Shown: positions 26,361-35,725 of the stretch, piece by piece
How the letters are laid out: the number at the start of each line of letters is the position of its first letter
Position numbering within the stretch: position 1 is the first letter of the stretch
Source: JAYEPK01 sp048569615
GTDB lineage: Archaea; Thermoplasmatota; Penumbrarchaeia; Penumbrarchaeales; Penumbrarchaeaceae
DNA: 64,000 nucleotides
NCBI GenBank assembly: GCA_048569615.1
Contig: JBLIRK010000009.1
Location: forward strand, 1 to 64,000
Direction: 5' to 3'
Made by a program: the position numbers and the translations under genes
Notes under the pieces: model-generated
Seen by the model: the letters and a program-made list of their open reading frames with translations, nothing else
What the model was told of the DNA's origin: nothing
The model's database searches: none

Positions 26361-27890
26361 GTGGTGAAAATTTTGGCAAGCATAGAAGAATCCAAGAGGA
26401 TTTTTGCCTGTCCCCATTGTCAATCCAAATTCAAGGCTTCAGTCCATGATATTCCCAAGGCATACAAATGCCCAAGCTGCAGGGAGCCTCTCACTGTATT
26501 TCCCGACTTCTCCATACAACCAGGGGACATCACCAAGGCAGCTCCGGTTCTGGCCCTTCCTCCTTCCACCGAGAGCATCGAGATGCTGGATGATATTACC
26601 AAGAAACTCATCGGAGAGGATGAGCCCGAAAGCTCGGTCGTCGATGAGGAGACAAAGCTCTTTTCCGAGATCATGGAGCAGGTCAAGGAAATAAAACAAA
26701 AACAGGAGAAGGTCTACGGCGAGGTAAACCTGAATGAATTCACCAAGATGAAGCAGGAGAACGAACTTCTCAAAAATAAGGTGGCGTCCCTTCAGGAAGA
26801 GATCAAGGAAATTCGCATCGATCTGAAGGAGGCGGGTCCGGGTGCGGACAGGGAAAGGGAATTGGAAGCAAACATCAAATCCCTTCAGACCAAGATGAAA
26901 ACACAGGCCGAAACCATCTCCAACCTTACGCAGGAGAAGATATCCCTCGAAGCAAAGCTAAGCGAACTCTCCAAGCTTAGAACTTCGGATGCCGAAGAGA
27001 GCAGGCTGGCTGAAATGAGGGAAGAGATCTCGATAAGGGAAAGCGAGATCGCCGATAAAGAGTCCGAAATCCTGAAGGCACAGAAGGAGATGGATAAGAA
27101 AGGCCAGGATCTTGCTAAGATCGAGAAGAAGAACATGGATTTCAAGACAGAACTGGAGGAGTACAGGAAGAAGTTGGAGGAAAGGGCGATCACCCTCAGC
27201 CACGAGAAGGAAGAGATCGACAAGCAGAAGTCGGAAAGGACCGACCTGGATGTTAGATCGAAGGAAGTAGAAGAAAGAGAGAAGGAGCTTGATGAGAGAG
27301 AGAGCGGCTTGAGCGATATTGAAAGGGATCTCAACATCCAGAAAAACAATCTTGACCAGGTGCAGAAATTGATGGAGGGCGTCAAGGAACGGGAAGAGGT
27401 ACTCATTATCCGGGAGAAGGCACTGGATGAAAAGGAGAAGGCACTTGAAAAATCCAACAAGGAACTCCGCACAATTGAAAAGGAGATGAAACCCCGCATC
27501 GAAGGGATCGAGAAACGACAAGAGGAGCTCAACGAGAGGGAAGCCGTGTTGAAACGGAAGGACGATGAGATCAGAAAGGCGGCAAAGAAATGGGAGGAGT
27601 TCGCGGCCAAGATGAAGGATTACAAATCCAAATTGGATGAAATAAAAAGTAAAATGGACAATCGCAAGGGAGAGATCGACAGGAGGGAAAAGGAGCTTGT
27701 CGAGAAGGAGAAGAAATACACTGCAAGCCTTCAGAAATTAAAAGAGATCAAGGAGAAGCTCCAGAAGGAAGCCCAGACGTCGGCCAGCATAAGGGAGCTG
27801 AAGGAGAAGCAGGAACGCACAAAGGGCGAAATAGAGTCCAAAAAAGCCAGCATCCAGGATACCGAACAGAAGATAAATGATCTGCTTTGA
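26361..27890 (+). CDS. N-terminal zinc-ribbon coiled-coil protein
   Basis: A 509-residue cytoplasmic protein. The N-terminus has a zinc ribbon (C17-x2-C20, C37-x2-C40). After a linker, residues about 105-509 are almost entirely heptad coiled coil rich in Lys, Glu and Leu, with repeated REKELDERE-like blocks. No ATPase head is present, so it is not an SMC protein. Start is one of two adjacent GTG codons (26361 or 26364). A TATA box at about 26322-26335 precedes it. It is followed after 24 bases by another zinc-ribbon coiled-coil gene whose ribbons are at the opposite end; the two probably work together as a scaffold. Confidence 0.8.
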   Translation: MVKILASIEESKRIFACPHCQSKFKASVHDIPKAYKCPSCREPLTVFPDFSIQPGDITKAAPVLALPPSTESIEMLDDITKKLIGEDEPESSVVDEETKLFSEIMEQVKEIKQKQEKVYGEVNLNEFTKMKQENELLKNKVASLQEEIKEIRIDLKEAGPGADRERELEANIKSLQTKMKTQAETISNLTQEKISLEAKLSELSKLRTSDAEESRLAEMREEISIRESEIADKESEILKAQKEMDKKGQDLAKIEKKNMDFKTELEEYRKKLEERAITLSHEKEEIDKQKSERTDLDVRSKEVEEREKELDERESGLSDIERDLNIQKNNLDQVQKLMEGVKEREEVLIIREKALDEKEKALEKSNKELRTIEKEMKPRIEGIEKRQEELNEREAVLKRKDDEIRKAAKKWEEFAAKMKDYKSKLDEIKSKMDNRKGEIDRREKELVEKEKKYTASLQKLKEIKEKLQKEAQTSASIRELKEKQERTKGEIESKKASIQDTEQKINDLL

Positions 27891-27914
27891 AGTGGTAGGA
27901 AAGGAGGGACAGGT

Positions 27915-29963
27915 ATGAACGATAGTGCTACCAGCCCGGAAGATCAGGAAAGGGGCAACCAGAGATCCGATTTTGAAAGGACGAAGGAAATGCAGGAGAA
28001 GCTCAGAGAGAAGCTCCAGCAATTGAAGGATAAGGAGGGTGAACTCGGAGAAAGGGAGAAGGAACTGGAGGAAAGGGAGAAGAACTTCGCCGAATTTGCA
28101 CAGACAAAGGAGGCGGAATTGAATGTGGAGGAGAACCGGCTTTCCGAGATGAAGGAAAAATTAAAGGAAAGCCGGAAGCAGTTAGAAGATTACAAGGGTC
28201 AGCTCGAAGGATTCAGGGAGCAGATGACAAAACAGTCCGAGGAGAGCCAATTCAGGGAGGAGGAACTCCAGAATAGGGAAAGAGACCTTGAGAATAAGAT
28301 TGCGGGCGAGAATGCTCAGCTAGGGAAACTCCAGGATTTCGTAGTAAGGCTCCAGGAAGAGAACCAGAAGCTCAAGGCCCAATTTCAAGTGAAGAAGGAA
28401 AGCGATGGCACAGAGCTCCAGCAAAGGGAGGATGGCATCAGGGAAGGAGAGAGGGGCCTGGAAGAGGAAAGGAATAAACTGGAGGAGGAGAGGAGCAGGC
28501 TGGCGGAAGAAAATGAAAGGCTCGAGAATAAGAACAAACAGATGGACGACTACAGACAACAACTGGAGGATTACAGAACCCAGCTGGAGACACAAGCCTT
28601 GGAATCCCAGGATGAGTTGGACAGAAAGGCCGAGGAGCTCTCGAGAAGGGAGGAAGATCTTTCAGCGAGAGAGCAGACCGTTACTGAGAAGATGCAAACC
28701 TTTGATATGCAGAAGGACCAACAGATAGAGAAACTCAAGGGAGCGATAAAAAAGCTCCAGGAAGAGAACCGGAACCTGAAGGCTGCAAGCGGGAATAAGA
28801 ACCAGGAGGTTGCCGAAGCGCAGTTAGAGAGCGAGTCAAAGGAGAAGGAGGAGAAAGCCGCCCTCGATGAGCAAAGGCAGGAGCTGGAAGCGGAAAGAGA
28901 AGCACTCCGGGACCAGAAAAACGCACTGGAGCAGTACAAACAGCAGCTGGAGGATTACAGGAACCAGCTCGAAACGCAGCAGAAGGAGGCTGCCGAAGCG
29001 CTCTCCCTCAGGGAAGCGGCCCTGGAACAAAGGGAAAGGGAAGCCTCCGAACAAAAAACGGAAGAGGAAGGGCTGAAAGACCAGCAGATCGAAAAGCTCA
29101 AAGGAGCCGTCATGAAGCTCCAGGAAGAGAACCGGAACCTGAAGACCGCCATGGAGCTGAAAGATGGGGAGTTGGAAAAGAGCAAGGCCGCAGGAGAAGG
29201 GGCTGCTGTCCGGGAGGAGATAACCATCGATGATGGGGAGCTTTCGACCCTCAGGGAGGAGAACGAGTCTTTGAAGAGAGAGGTCGAGGGCAAGGACCAG
29301 ACCATAATACAGCTCCAGTCGTCCCTCTCAAGCAAGGGAGAGGAAGCGGCGGAGATGGAGGCCATGAAAAAGGAGCTCCAGGAAAGGGATGGGAGTCTGG
29401 CAGACCTCAAGAAGGAACTGGACGACCTGAAGGAAACATACGGCGACATAGAGAATCTCAGATACGAGCTGGAGCAGACCAGAGAGCAACTGGACGGTTA
29501 CAGGTCCTCCCTTGATGAATACAGGAAAGGCCTCGAATCTTCAATGCAATCGGTGGAAAGATCCTCAAAGGAGCTCGACATCAGGAAAGAGGAGATCGAA
29601 AAGCTTCAGTCCGCGCTTGACAGGAAAGATAACGAGCTTTTAAAGAGGGAGAGGGAGATCGATCGAAAGGAAAAGGAACTTGCGGAGAAGACAAGGAAAA
29701 TAGAGGGGAAAAGGGAAGATGAAGGCGCATCGGAGATGCAGGAGGTGGTGGAGGATGTCGAGTACTCATGTCCCTACTGCTCCTACAAGCTGACCCAGAT
29801 CGACATGGTTAAGGGAATCTGCCCCAAATGCTCACAGCAGTTCGTTGCTGAGGAAGAGGAGGAGCTGGTCATCTACCAGTGCCCCCACTGCCAGAGGTCC
29901 GTTACCGAAAACGTAGTAAAGGGAGGGAAATGCCCCTTCTGCGGTGGGAGACTTAAACTCTGA
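27915..29963 (+). CDS. coiled-coil protein with two C-terminal zinc ribbons
   Basis: A 682-residue cytoplasmic protein. Residues about 20-600 form a long coiled coil. A motif like QLEDYRNQLETQ recurs about four times (near 85, 210, 343 and 525), and a block DQQIEKLKGA-x3-LQEENRNLK occurs twice about 119 residues apart, so the rod grew by internal duplication. The C-terminus carries two zinc ribbons (CPYC...CPKC and CPHC...CPFC). GGAGG lies shortly before the ATG. It forms an operon with the preceding coiled-coil gene and ends one base from the convergent FG-GAP gene. Confidence 0.8.
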   Translation: MNDSATSPEDQERGNQRSDFERTKEMQEKLREKLQQLKDKEGELGEREKELEEREKNFAEFAQTKEAELNVEENRLSEMKEKLKESRKQLEDYKGQLEGFREQMTKQSEESQFREEELQNRERDLENKIAGENAQLGKLQDFVVRLQEENQKLKAQFQVKKESDGTELQQREDGIREGERGLEEERNKLEEERSRLAEENERLENKNKQMDDYRQQLEDYRTQLETQALESQDELDRKAEELSRREEDLSAREQTVTEKMQTFDMQKDQQIEKLKGAIKKLQEENRNLKAASGNKNQEVAEAQLESESKEKEEKAALDEQRQELEAEREALRDQKNALEQYKQQLEDYRNQLETQQKEAAEALSLREAALEQREREASEQKTEEEGLKDQQIEKLKGAVMKLQEENRNLKTAMELKDGELEKSKAAGEGAAVREEITIDDGELSTLREENESLKREVEGKDQTIIQLQSSLSSKGEEAAEMEAMKKELQERDGSLADLKKELDDLKETYGDIENLRYELEQTREQLDGYRSSLDEYRKGLESSMQSVERSSKELDIRKEEIEKLQSALDRKDNELLKREREIDRKEKELAEKTRKIEGKREDEGASEMQEVVEDVEYSCPYCSYKLTQIDMVKGICPKCSQQFVAEEEEELVIYQCPHCQRSVTENVVKGGKCPFCGGRLKL

Positions 29964-29964
29964 T

Positions 29965-32799
29965 CTATCTGTAAACGATCAGAAGGTCCGATAGGACGAC
30001 TATTCCCTCCTTTCCCGCTATCACTTTGATCGGAACCTTGATCGTGTCACCATCTCCCTTGTGGTCAGAAAGATATTCCTTCACAGCCTCGGTGATATCT
30101 ATCTGGCCACCGCTTTCCTCGGTAAAGAGTCCCGGATAGTTCTTTTCAATGGTGCCGTCCGCTCCAACATCGATCGATATATCCTGCGGATACCAATAGC
30201 AACCAAGGACAAGTACATTGTTGGTATTGACAATGGTTATTGCCATGTCCATTCTTCCGTCCTTGTTGAAATCCGCCGAATCTACGGCGAAGGGGTAGGA
30301 GCCTATGTTGAGGGCCTGGGTCCTTTCAAGTCCTTTTCCCCTGTTGTTCCGAAGGAACACCAGGTCATTGGAATCCGTGTTCGTGGCAACGATGTCTTCC
30401 CATCCATCCTCGTCGAAATCAAGATAATTGACGTACTGGGGTCTGTCTCCGGCCGTGTAGTCGTTCAGCTTGAAGAACTCGCCGAATCCGTTGTTCAGCA
30501 TGACGGATATGGTGTCGTCCCCGGTGTTGGCGGTTATCACATCCTCATCTCCGTCCTTGTCGAAATCTATTATCACGGCTGATGTCGGCTCCTTCCCGAC
30601 GGTGTAGGTCTCCATCTCGTTGAAATCGTAGGATCCTTTGTTCAGCATTACCGATATTGTATCGGAAGGTGAGAGCGTATCCCCTCTATTCACTGTTATA
30701 AGATCCTTTTTACCGTCACCGTTGACATCCTCGATGATTGAATCATAGGGCATATTGGGGCCCAGGTAGATCGTCTTGTAAGAGGTGAACATCGAGCTGA
30801 AGTTGCCGGAGCCGTCATTGAAGAGCAGGGTTGTTGAATTTTGGAAATAATTTGATGTGTAGAGGTCCATGTCACCATCACCGTCAATATCCCCGGTCCT
30901 AAGGCTGAAGGGATATGCCCCGATGTCATAGAGATAGCGGTCCTTGGTGAAACCACCACTTCCATCGGACCGAAGCAGGACTATCCTGAAATTTGCTTCG
31001 TCAGCGGACGCCCCGTCCATGTTCCCGTCCCCGTCGAAATCCTCCATCACGACAGCATAGGGCTCGAGACCTATGGGGTATTCCCTCGAAGATGAGAAAT
31101 CCCCCAGACCGTCGTTCCTGTGGATCGAGACCGTCGAGCCGAAATAGTTAGCCGTCGCGATCTCGACGTCCCCGTCGCCATCCACATCCCTCGTAAACAC
31201 GCCTCTGGGGCTGTTCCCGGTCCTGTACTGCCGGTAGGCTCCGAATATTCCGCTTCGGTAATTGTACAAGATGGACACCGTCCCGTTGTCTCCGTTCTTC
31301 TCGATCCATCCCTTCCAGTCGGAGGTTACGATGTCCATGTCTCCGTCCGAATCGAAGTCAAGGAGATCGAAGGAGGTAGGATTGAGCCCGACATAATATT
31401 GGACGGGACCATCCATCCTACCCCCTCCGTCGTTCGTGTAGAGAAGCACTGAATCAGCCGATTTGGTAACGGCGATTATATCCAGATCCCCATCACCCTC
31501 CAGGTCGAATAGCTTCACCTGGGTGGGATCCATGGATTCCAGGGATACGAGGTCCAAACTAGTAGGGGCCTTCCTCTCGAAATCTCCCTCTCCGTCGCTG
31601 AGCATCATGGTCACATTGTGGTATCCCAGATTTGCCATAACAAGGTCGGGATAGCCGTCGCCGTTGATGTCCTCCGCTGCAATGTTCGAAACCCCCTTTT
31701 CCGATCTGAGATCCTCCAGCTCCCGCTGGAAATATGACGGTGATCCGATATTCCTCCAGAAACTTACAGTTGAAAGCCAGTTTGTCAGCCTGTCCTTTTC
31801 GAGATCGTAGTATTGGTGCGGCTCCCCTCCGAAATCCGACATGTCCCTCCGGTTGGAAATGATCAGATCATTTAATCCGTCAAGGTCGTAATCAGCAACT
31901 GTCAGCCTTGTGGGATTACCCTCGGTTGTGATGTTGAGAGAATATCTGAAACCCCCAAGGCCGTCGTTCTCGAAGATGTTGAGTTTGTCGTTATTGGTGG
32001 TCAGCACTGCCACATCCGTATCTCCGTCCCCGTCGAAATCCAGAGATGCAAGGTCGGATGGGAGTGTCGGGAACTTGTATGGCTCTCCCGACCTTCTGAA
32101 GCTCCCCAACCGGTCGTTGATGAAGAACCTTACCTCCCTCGAGTCCTCGGATATCACGGCAGCATCCGGAAAAGTATCGTTGTTGAATTGCCCAAGTATC
32201 ACCCTCGTCGCGCCATCGCCAGCGAGATGGACCGAATCCCTGACGAGTTTATGTCCGTCATGCATGAGGACCATAAGGGTACCATCCTTGTTGTTAACGA
32301 CCACGACATCGGGATAGAGGTCCCCGTTCAGGTCTCCAACCGCCAGGTCAGAAGGATTTCGGCCTGCCTGATATGTTGTCCTTTGGGGTGGAAGGGCTCC
32401 TGAAAGGGAAAGCATCGCAGTTTCTATCTCGGCTCCTTCAGGAAGATCGAAGAACACGTCAGTTCCCAGGAATGTTGTGTTGACAAGGACAGTCTGAGAG
32501 CCCCCATTAAATCTGTCCTGGAACTGGGGATTGCCTTCTCCGTTTCTACCCTCCTCGATTATACCCATTATCCTGAATATCACCAGAATTGAAAGGAGCA
32601 CAAGGCTCAGGATGACGATCACCGTGATTATCTTTCTTGCATTGGATGTACTCTCTCCCCCACCGGCCTCTTCCGGATGTTTGGGCTCCCTCCATTCCCG
32701 TAATTGGTCGTTCCGAGTCTTTCCGCTGGACCTGGGTACCTCTCTATTTCTCCGCTCTCCTGGGCGGCCCGGGTCCAGATCGATCATTGTCCTTGCCAT
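29965..32799 (-). CDS. membrane-anchored FG-GAP/VCBS repeat protein
   Basis: A 944-residue protein. About 57 polar, basic residues precede a single membrane helix (KIITVIVILSLVLLSILVIF), and the rest is extracellular. It contains about 13 integrin-alpha-like repeats with calcium-binding loops such as DLNGDLYPDVVV, DFDGDGDTDVAV, DINGDGYPDLVM and DFNKDGRMDMAI, enough for one or two beta-propellers, and a C-terminal strand-rich domain. The start at 32799 is favoured over the ATG two codons upstream because GGAGG stands 6 bases before it. Such propellers bind ligands or polysaccharides at the cell surface; the ligand is unknown. Confidence 0.85.
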   Translation of the reverse strand: MARTMIDLDPGRPGERRNREVPRSSGKTRNDQLREWREPKHPEEAGGGESTSNARKIITVIVILSLVLLSILVIFRIMGIIEEGRNGEGNPQFQDRFNGGSQTVLVNTTFLGTDVFFDLPEGAEIETAMLSLSGALPPQRTTYQAGRNPSDLAVGDLNGDLYPDVVVVNNKDGTLMVLMHDGHKLVRDSVHLAGDGATRVILGQFNNDTFPDAAVISEDSREVRFFINDRLGSFRRSGEPYKFPTLPSDLASLDFDGDGDTDVAVLTTNNDKLNIFENDGLGGFRYSLNITTEGNPTRLTVADYDLDGLNDLIISNRRDMSDFGGEPHQYYDLEKDRLTNWLSTVSFWRNIGSPSYFQRELEDLRSEKGVSNIAAEDINGDGYPDLVMANLGYHNVTMMLSDGEGDFERKAPTSLDLVSLESMDPTQVKLFDLEGDGDLDIIAVTKSADSVLLYTNDGGGRMDGPVQYYVGLNPTSFDLLDFDSDGDMDIVTSDWKGWIEKNGDNGTVSILYNYRSGIFGAYRQYRTGNSPRGVFTRDVDGDGDVEIATANYFGSTVSIHRNDGLGDFSSSREYPIGLEPYAVVMEDFDGDGNMDGASADEANFRIVLLRSDGSGGFTKDRYLYDIGAYPFSLRTGDIDGDGDMDLYTSNYFQNSTTLLFNDGSGNFSSMFTSYKTIYLGPNMPYDSIIEDVNGDGKKDLITVNRGDTLSPSDTISVMLNKGSYDFNEMETYTVGKEPTSAVIIDFDKDGDEDVITANTGDDTISVMLNNGFGEFFKLNDYTAGDRPQYVNYLDFDEDGWEDIVATNTDSNDLVFLRNNRGKGLERTQALNIGSYPFAVDSADFNKDGRMDMAITIVNTNNVLVLGCYWYPQDISIDVGADGTIEKNYPGLFTEESGGQIDITEAVKEYLSDHKGDGDTIKVPIKVIAGKEGIVVLSDLLIVYR

Positions 32800-32887
32800 G
32801 TTCATCCTCCATAAATGCTTACGGCTTGCCTGCCCCGAATGTCAGTCGCTTTGACATATATTTAAAATGACTTGTACAGATATGTTA

Positions 32888-33658
32888 TCAATTCCTGTTA
32901 ATATCTATGACCTCTGTGGGATTCCGGGGATAGGAAACATGAACCCTGGGATTGTGGTGGGAGCATTCCAAAGCCTCCATGGATGTCTCCAGGGCCAGAA
33001 GCGGATCGTTATTCTCTTCAGAGAGATGGACCAGGACCACATCTCTGGTCAACGGTCCGATCACCTCCTTGAGAAGCTGACCGCACTGCTGGTTCGAAAG
33101 ATGCCCTCTTCCGTCCATTATTCTGGACTTCAGATAACCGGGATACCTTCCCTTCAGCAGCATGTCCATGTCATGATTCGATTCGATCACAAGCCCTTCC
33201 CTGTTCCTCAGCAGTTCGATTATCCGATCGTCCACGTTTCCAAGGTCCGTGATGAGGCCTATCGATCCGCCCGCCGAGCTGATGATGAAACCGAAGGGAT
33301 CAATGGCATCATGGGGGACTATGAACGGGGTTATGGTGAGATCACCAATTCTGACCGGAACGCCGTCCGATATGTGCCTGACCTCCGCCCCATCGGTATC
33401 ACCGAGATACCAGGATACTGGCGGAGATAGATACACGGGGCTGTCAAGCTTCTTCGAAAGAGGGAAGAGGTTCCTGGTATGATCAGAATGCTCATGGCTG
33501 ACGAATATACCTTCCACCTTTTCCTTTCCGGTTATCTCCTTGACCTTGGAAGCAGTGTAACGAACCGGAAGTCCCGCATCTATCAATATGCTGTTATCAC
33601 CGAAACTGACCAGGGTGCAGTTGCCGTAGCTGGAGCTCCCCAGAACGCAGAAGCGCAT
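32888..33658 (-). CDS. MBL-fold metallohydrolase, YycJ/WalJ-like
   Basis: A 256-residue metallo-beta-lactamase-fold protein. Visible are FCVLGSSSYGNCTLV, LIDAGLP, the zinc-binding HEHSDH, a further His at VPHDAIDPFGF, the Asp in LITDLG, ESNHD, and VLVHLSEENN. This pattern fits the YycJ/WalJ family, whose Bacillus member has been described as a DNA exonuclease; the archaeal role is unknown. The frame continues 39 codons further upstream into the previous gene, but the family's conserved start is the MRFCVLGSS segment, so I start there. It lies 37 bases after the XPD-like gene and is probably co-transcribed with it. Confidence 0.8.
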   Translation of the reverse strand: MRFCVLGSSSYGNCTLVSFGDNSILIDAGLPVRYTASKVKEITGKEKVEGIFVSHEHSDHTRNLFPLSKKLDSPVYLSPPVSWYLGDTDGAEVRHISDGVPVRIGDLTITPFIVPHDAIDPFGFIISSAGGSIGLITDLGNVDDRIIELLRNREGLVIESNHDMDMLLKGRYPGYLKSRIMDGRGHLSNQQCGQLLKEVIGPLTRDVVLVHLSEENNDPLLALETSMEALECSHHNPRVHVSYPRNPTEVIDINRN

Positions 33659-33695
33659 GGTTCTTTGCCCGCCGTCCTCCAGGTTCTTATCCACC

Positions 33696-35540
33696 TCAGT
33701 TGAAATACCGGCCACCGTCATAATCATTGCCCCCAGAGAGTAGTTTAATATCATAGAACCTGGGAAGGCTCTCAAGGACCTTTCTATCCTGATAGCGCCG
33801 GTCCATCAATATCACAAGGTTCTTCCTGTCCCCCTCTTCCCCGGCCATGCTGTTGACAACCCTCATGACCTTGGTCATTGCGGGAAGGAAGACCGATATG
33901 AGATGGCCAAGGTTGGTCCCGTGCCGCTTCTGCATGTGCACCTTCATCTGGGATGACACGGGCGATGGAGGCGGTATATGGACACCCACCATGACGATAG
34001 TATCCGGCTTAAAGGTGCCGTCCTCAACGGAGCGTGCCATGTATCCTCCCTGAACAGAGAGGAGCAGTTGGTTGCCGCCTAGCTTCACCTCATCCAAGAT
34101 CCTCCTCTTCTCGGTCTTGTGCATGCCCCTGCTCTCCAACAACACTGAGGTGGGAAAGGATGTATTCTTCATCGATTCCATGACCATCTCCTGAATATAA
34201 TATGATGGAAAGACAACAAGGCACGTACCCGGTGTTGTGGCGCTTATCCTATCGAGGTTCTCAACAATATTCCTCCACTGCAGCTCGCTCCTGTTGTTGT
34301 AGGATGTATCCACATTGGACATTGCAATTACCCTGGTGCCCATCATCTGCTCCTTGGAGATGTAGGACCTGTTCAGGGTATCCTCGGGGTCCAGACCCAG
34401 TAGAGTTGTGTAGAGGCCCTGCGGGTACAGTGTGTCCCCGAAAAGGACCACCGATGGAAAGGACCTCAGTATTGGCTTTATCATGATGTGAAGGTCCAGT
34501 ATGGATAGGACTATCCTGCGCCCATTTTCTGTTATCTCCACTGATCTTGCCACCGACGAATGCTCCTTCATCCAGAGCTTCAGGAAAAGATACATGTCCT
34601 TGACCATCTTCCTTCCTGAAATTGTCTCGAACCTCCCCCTGGCAAGTGATCCCTTAAGCTCTTCAACGAGGTTCCCCAGGCCAAATGATGTTCCGTTTGA
34701 GGCAGCAAGGTCCCGGTATTTCTGCACCAGCACCTTTCTCTCCAGCGGTTTCTTCTCATCACTATTCTCCAGGATGCTCCCGAGTACCTCAAGCACATCC
34801 CTGAAGCTTCGCTTGCCTTCATCCGATAGACCGGAGACCTCCCATCTCTCAATATGAAGGTCGTTCATGTCGAAGGAATAGGTAAATCTCTCCCAAAGGT
34901 AGTCCGTGAGGGCGGAAGGATCGCAGATGCCAAGGATGCAGTCCTTTGTATCCCTTCCCATGAACTGGAAAAGTCGGTCCCACCCCTCCGAGAATACGAA
35001 TGAATAATCCGTGACGATGGCCTGGGCCTCGGTCGAGAGGTCCACGGCAAGCCTCGCCGGACACATGCCTTTGGCCTTGATGTCCTCCGTCATGTCCCCG
35101 AGGAGTGAGCCTCCGCTCTCCCTTATCTCCCTGTAAATATCAAGATCGAAACCGGATTGATAGGGACAGGAGTCCATCTTCTCCTTCCTGACACAGTGGT
35201 TCAGGAGGTCTCCGGTGTCGTTGTTGGAATCGTCAAGATGACATTTCAGGTCCCTAGATGTGAATGTAGCTACAGTGTTCCTGTCACTGGTCCCGGCAGC
35301 CTCTCCCCTTACCACCGAGGCTATCCATGGAACATCCTTCATGGGTGCAAGCAGGATCAGCTTCTTCCTTGCTTTCCTCGTTTCCTTGTATATTGAGCTA
35401 ATGAAGGATCGCGGAAGCTCGCCCTTCAGCGGTATCAGAGCGAGCATGTGCTTCCTTCTCTCGAGTGCCTGTGCGATGTCGTTTGATAATCCCATGACCA
35501 CTCCGCCGTTGACTGCATCGCTGTAGCTCTCGGTTTCCAT
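33696..35540 (-). CDS. degenerate XPD/Rad3-like helicase (pseudohelicase)
   Basis: A 614-residue protein that aligns in order with archaeal XPD. The four Fe-S cysteines are kept (C100, C116, C125, C160 in KCHL, NHC, SCPY, MCPARL). So are VTDYSFVF, a block like SGTL-x-P (FGDTLYPQGLYTTLLG), VVFPSYY, and the motif V-VI region (VGVHIPPPSP, then a 30-residue helix, VILMDRRYQ). Every ATPase motif is lost: the P-loop is IPLKGELPRS, the DEAH position reads CDPS, SEGxx is ARSVE, and QxxGRxxR is MRVVNSMAG. It should not hydrolyse ATP but may still bind DNA and a cluster. The start at 35540 has AGGTG upstream. It is divergent from a CARF-HTH gene. Confidence 0.75.
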   Translation of the reverse strand: METESYSDAVNGGVVMGLSNDIAQALERRKHMLALIPLKGELPRSFISSIYKETRKARKKLILLAPMKDVPWIASVVRGEAAGTSDRNTVATFTSRDLKCHLDDSNNDTGDLLNHCVRKEKMDSCPYQSGFDLDIYREIRESGGSLLGDMTEDIKAKGMCPARLAVDLSTEAQAIVTDYSFVFSEGWDRLFQFMGRDTKDCILGICDPSALTDYLWERFTYSFDMNDLHIERWEVSGLSDEGKRSFRDVLEVLGSILENSDEKKPLERKVLVQKYRDLAASNGTSFGLGNLVEELKGSLARGRFETISGRKMVKDMYLFLKLWMKEHSSVARSVEITENGRRIVLSILDLHIMIKPILRSFPSVVLFGDTLYPQGLYTTLLGLDPEDTLNRSYISKEQMMGTRVIAMSNVDTSYNNRSELQWRNIVENLDRISATTPGTCLVVFPSYYIQEMVMESMKNTSFPTSVLLESRGMHKTEKRRILDEVKLGGNQLLLSVQGGYMARSVEDGTFKPDTIVMVGVHIPPPSPVSSQMKVHMQKRHGTNLGHLISVFLPAMTKVMRVVNSMAGEEGDRKNLVILMDRRYQDRKVLESLPRFYDIKLLSGGNDYDGGRYFN

Positions 35541-35659
35541 GGTTACACCTATCATTCGTTCGTTCACTGCAGAATCGAGGTCCCATACCCCTTTTCTCGA
35601 CCTCTAAGAAATATGCGTTATAGAATATAAATCATATTACGTGCCATCGCTTCAATTAG

Positions 35660-35682
35660 TGTATATTTATAATAAATATACA
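35660..35682. promoter_or_regulatory. 23-bp palindromic operator candidate between pseudohelicase and CARF regulator
   Basis: Perfect 11-bp arms TGTATATTTAT and ATAAATATACA around a single A. It lies just upstream of the TATA box of the CARF gene (about 35696-35705, leaderless start at 35726) and about 45 bp from the TATA-like box of the divergent pseudohelicase gene (about 35615-35632). A second, weaker repeat ATACG-N7-CGTAT (35706-35722) lies between the CARF TATA box and its ATG. Position and symmetry suit a dimeric regulator controlling both sides. Confidence 0.6.
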
Positions 35683-35725
35683 TCAATACAAAAGAACCAT
35701 ATATGATACGGAATATTCGTATTAT

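Noticed and set aside
26885..27610. Long Ser/Leu-rich antisense frames under the coiled-coil genes
   Set aside because: They arise from Glu/Lys-rich codons read backwards; no motif and no promoter.
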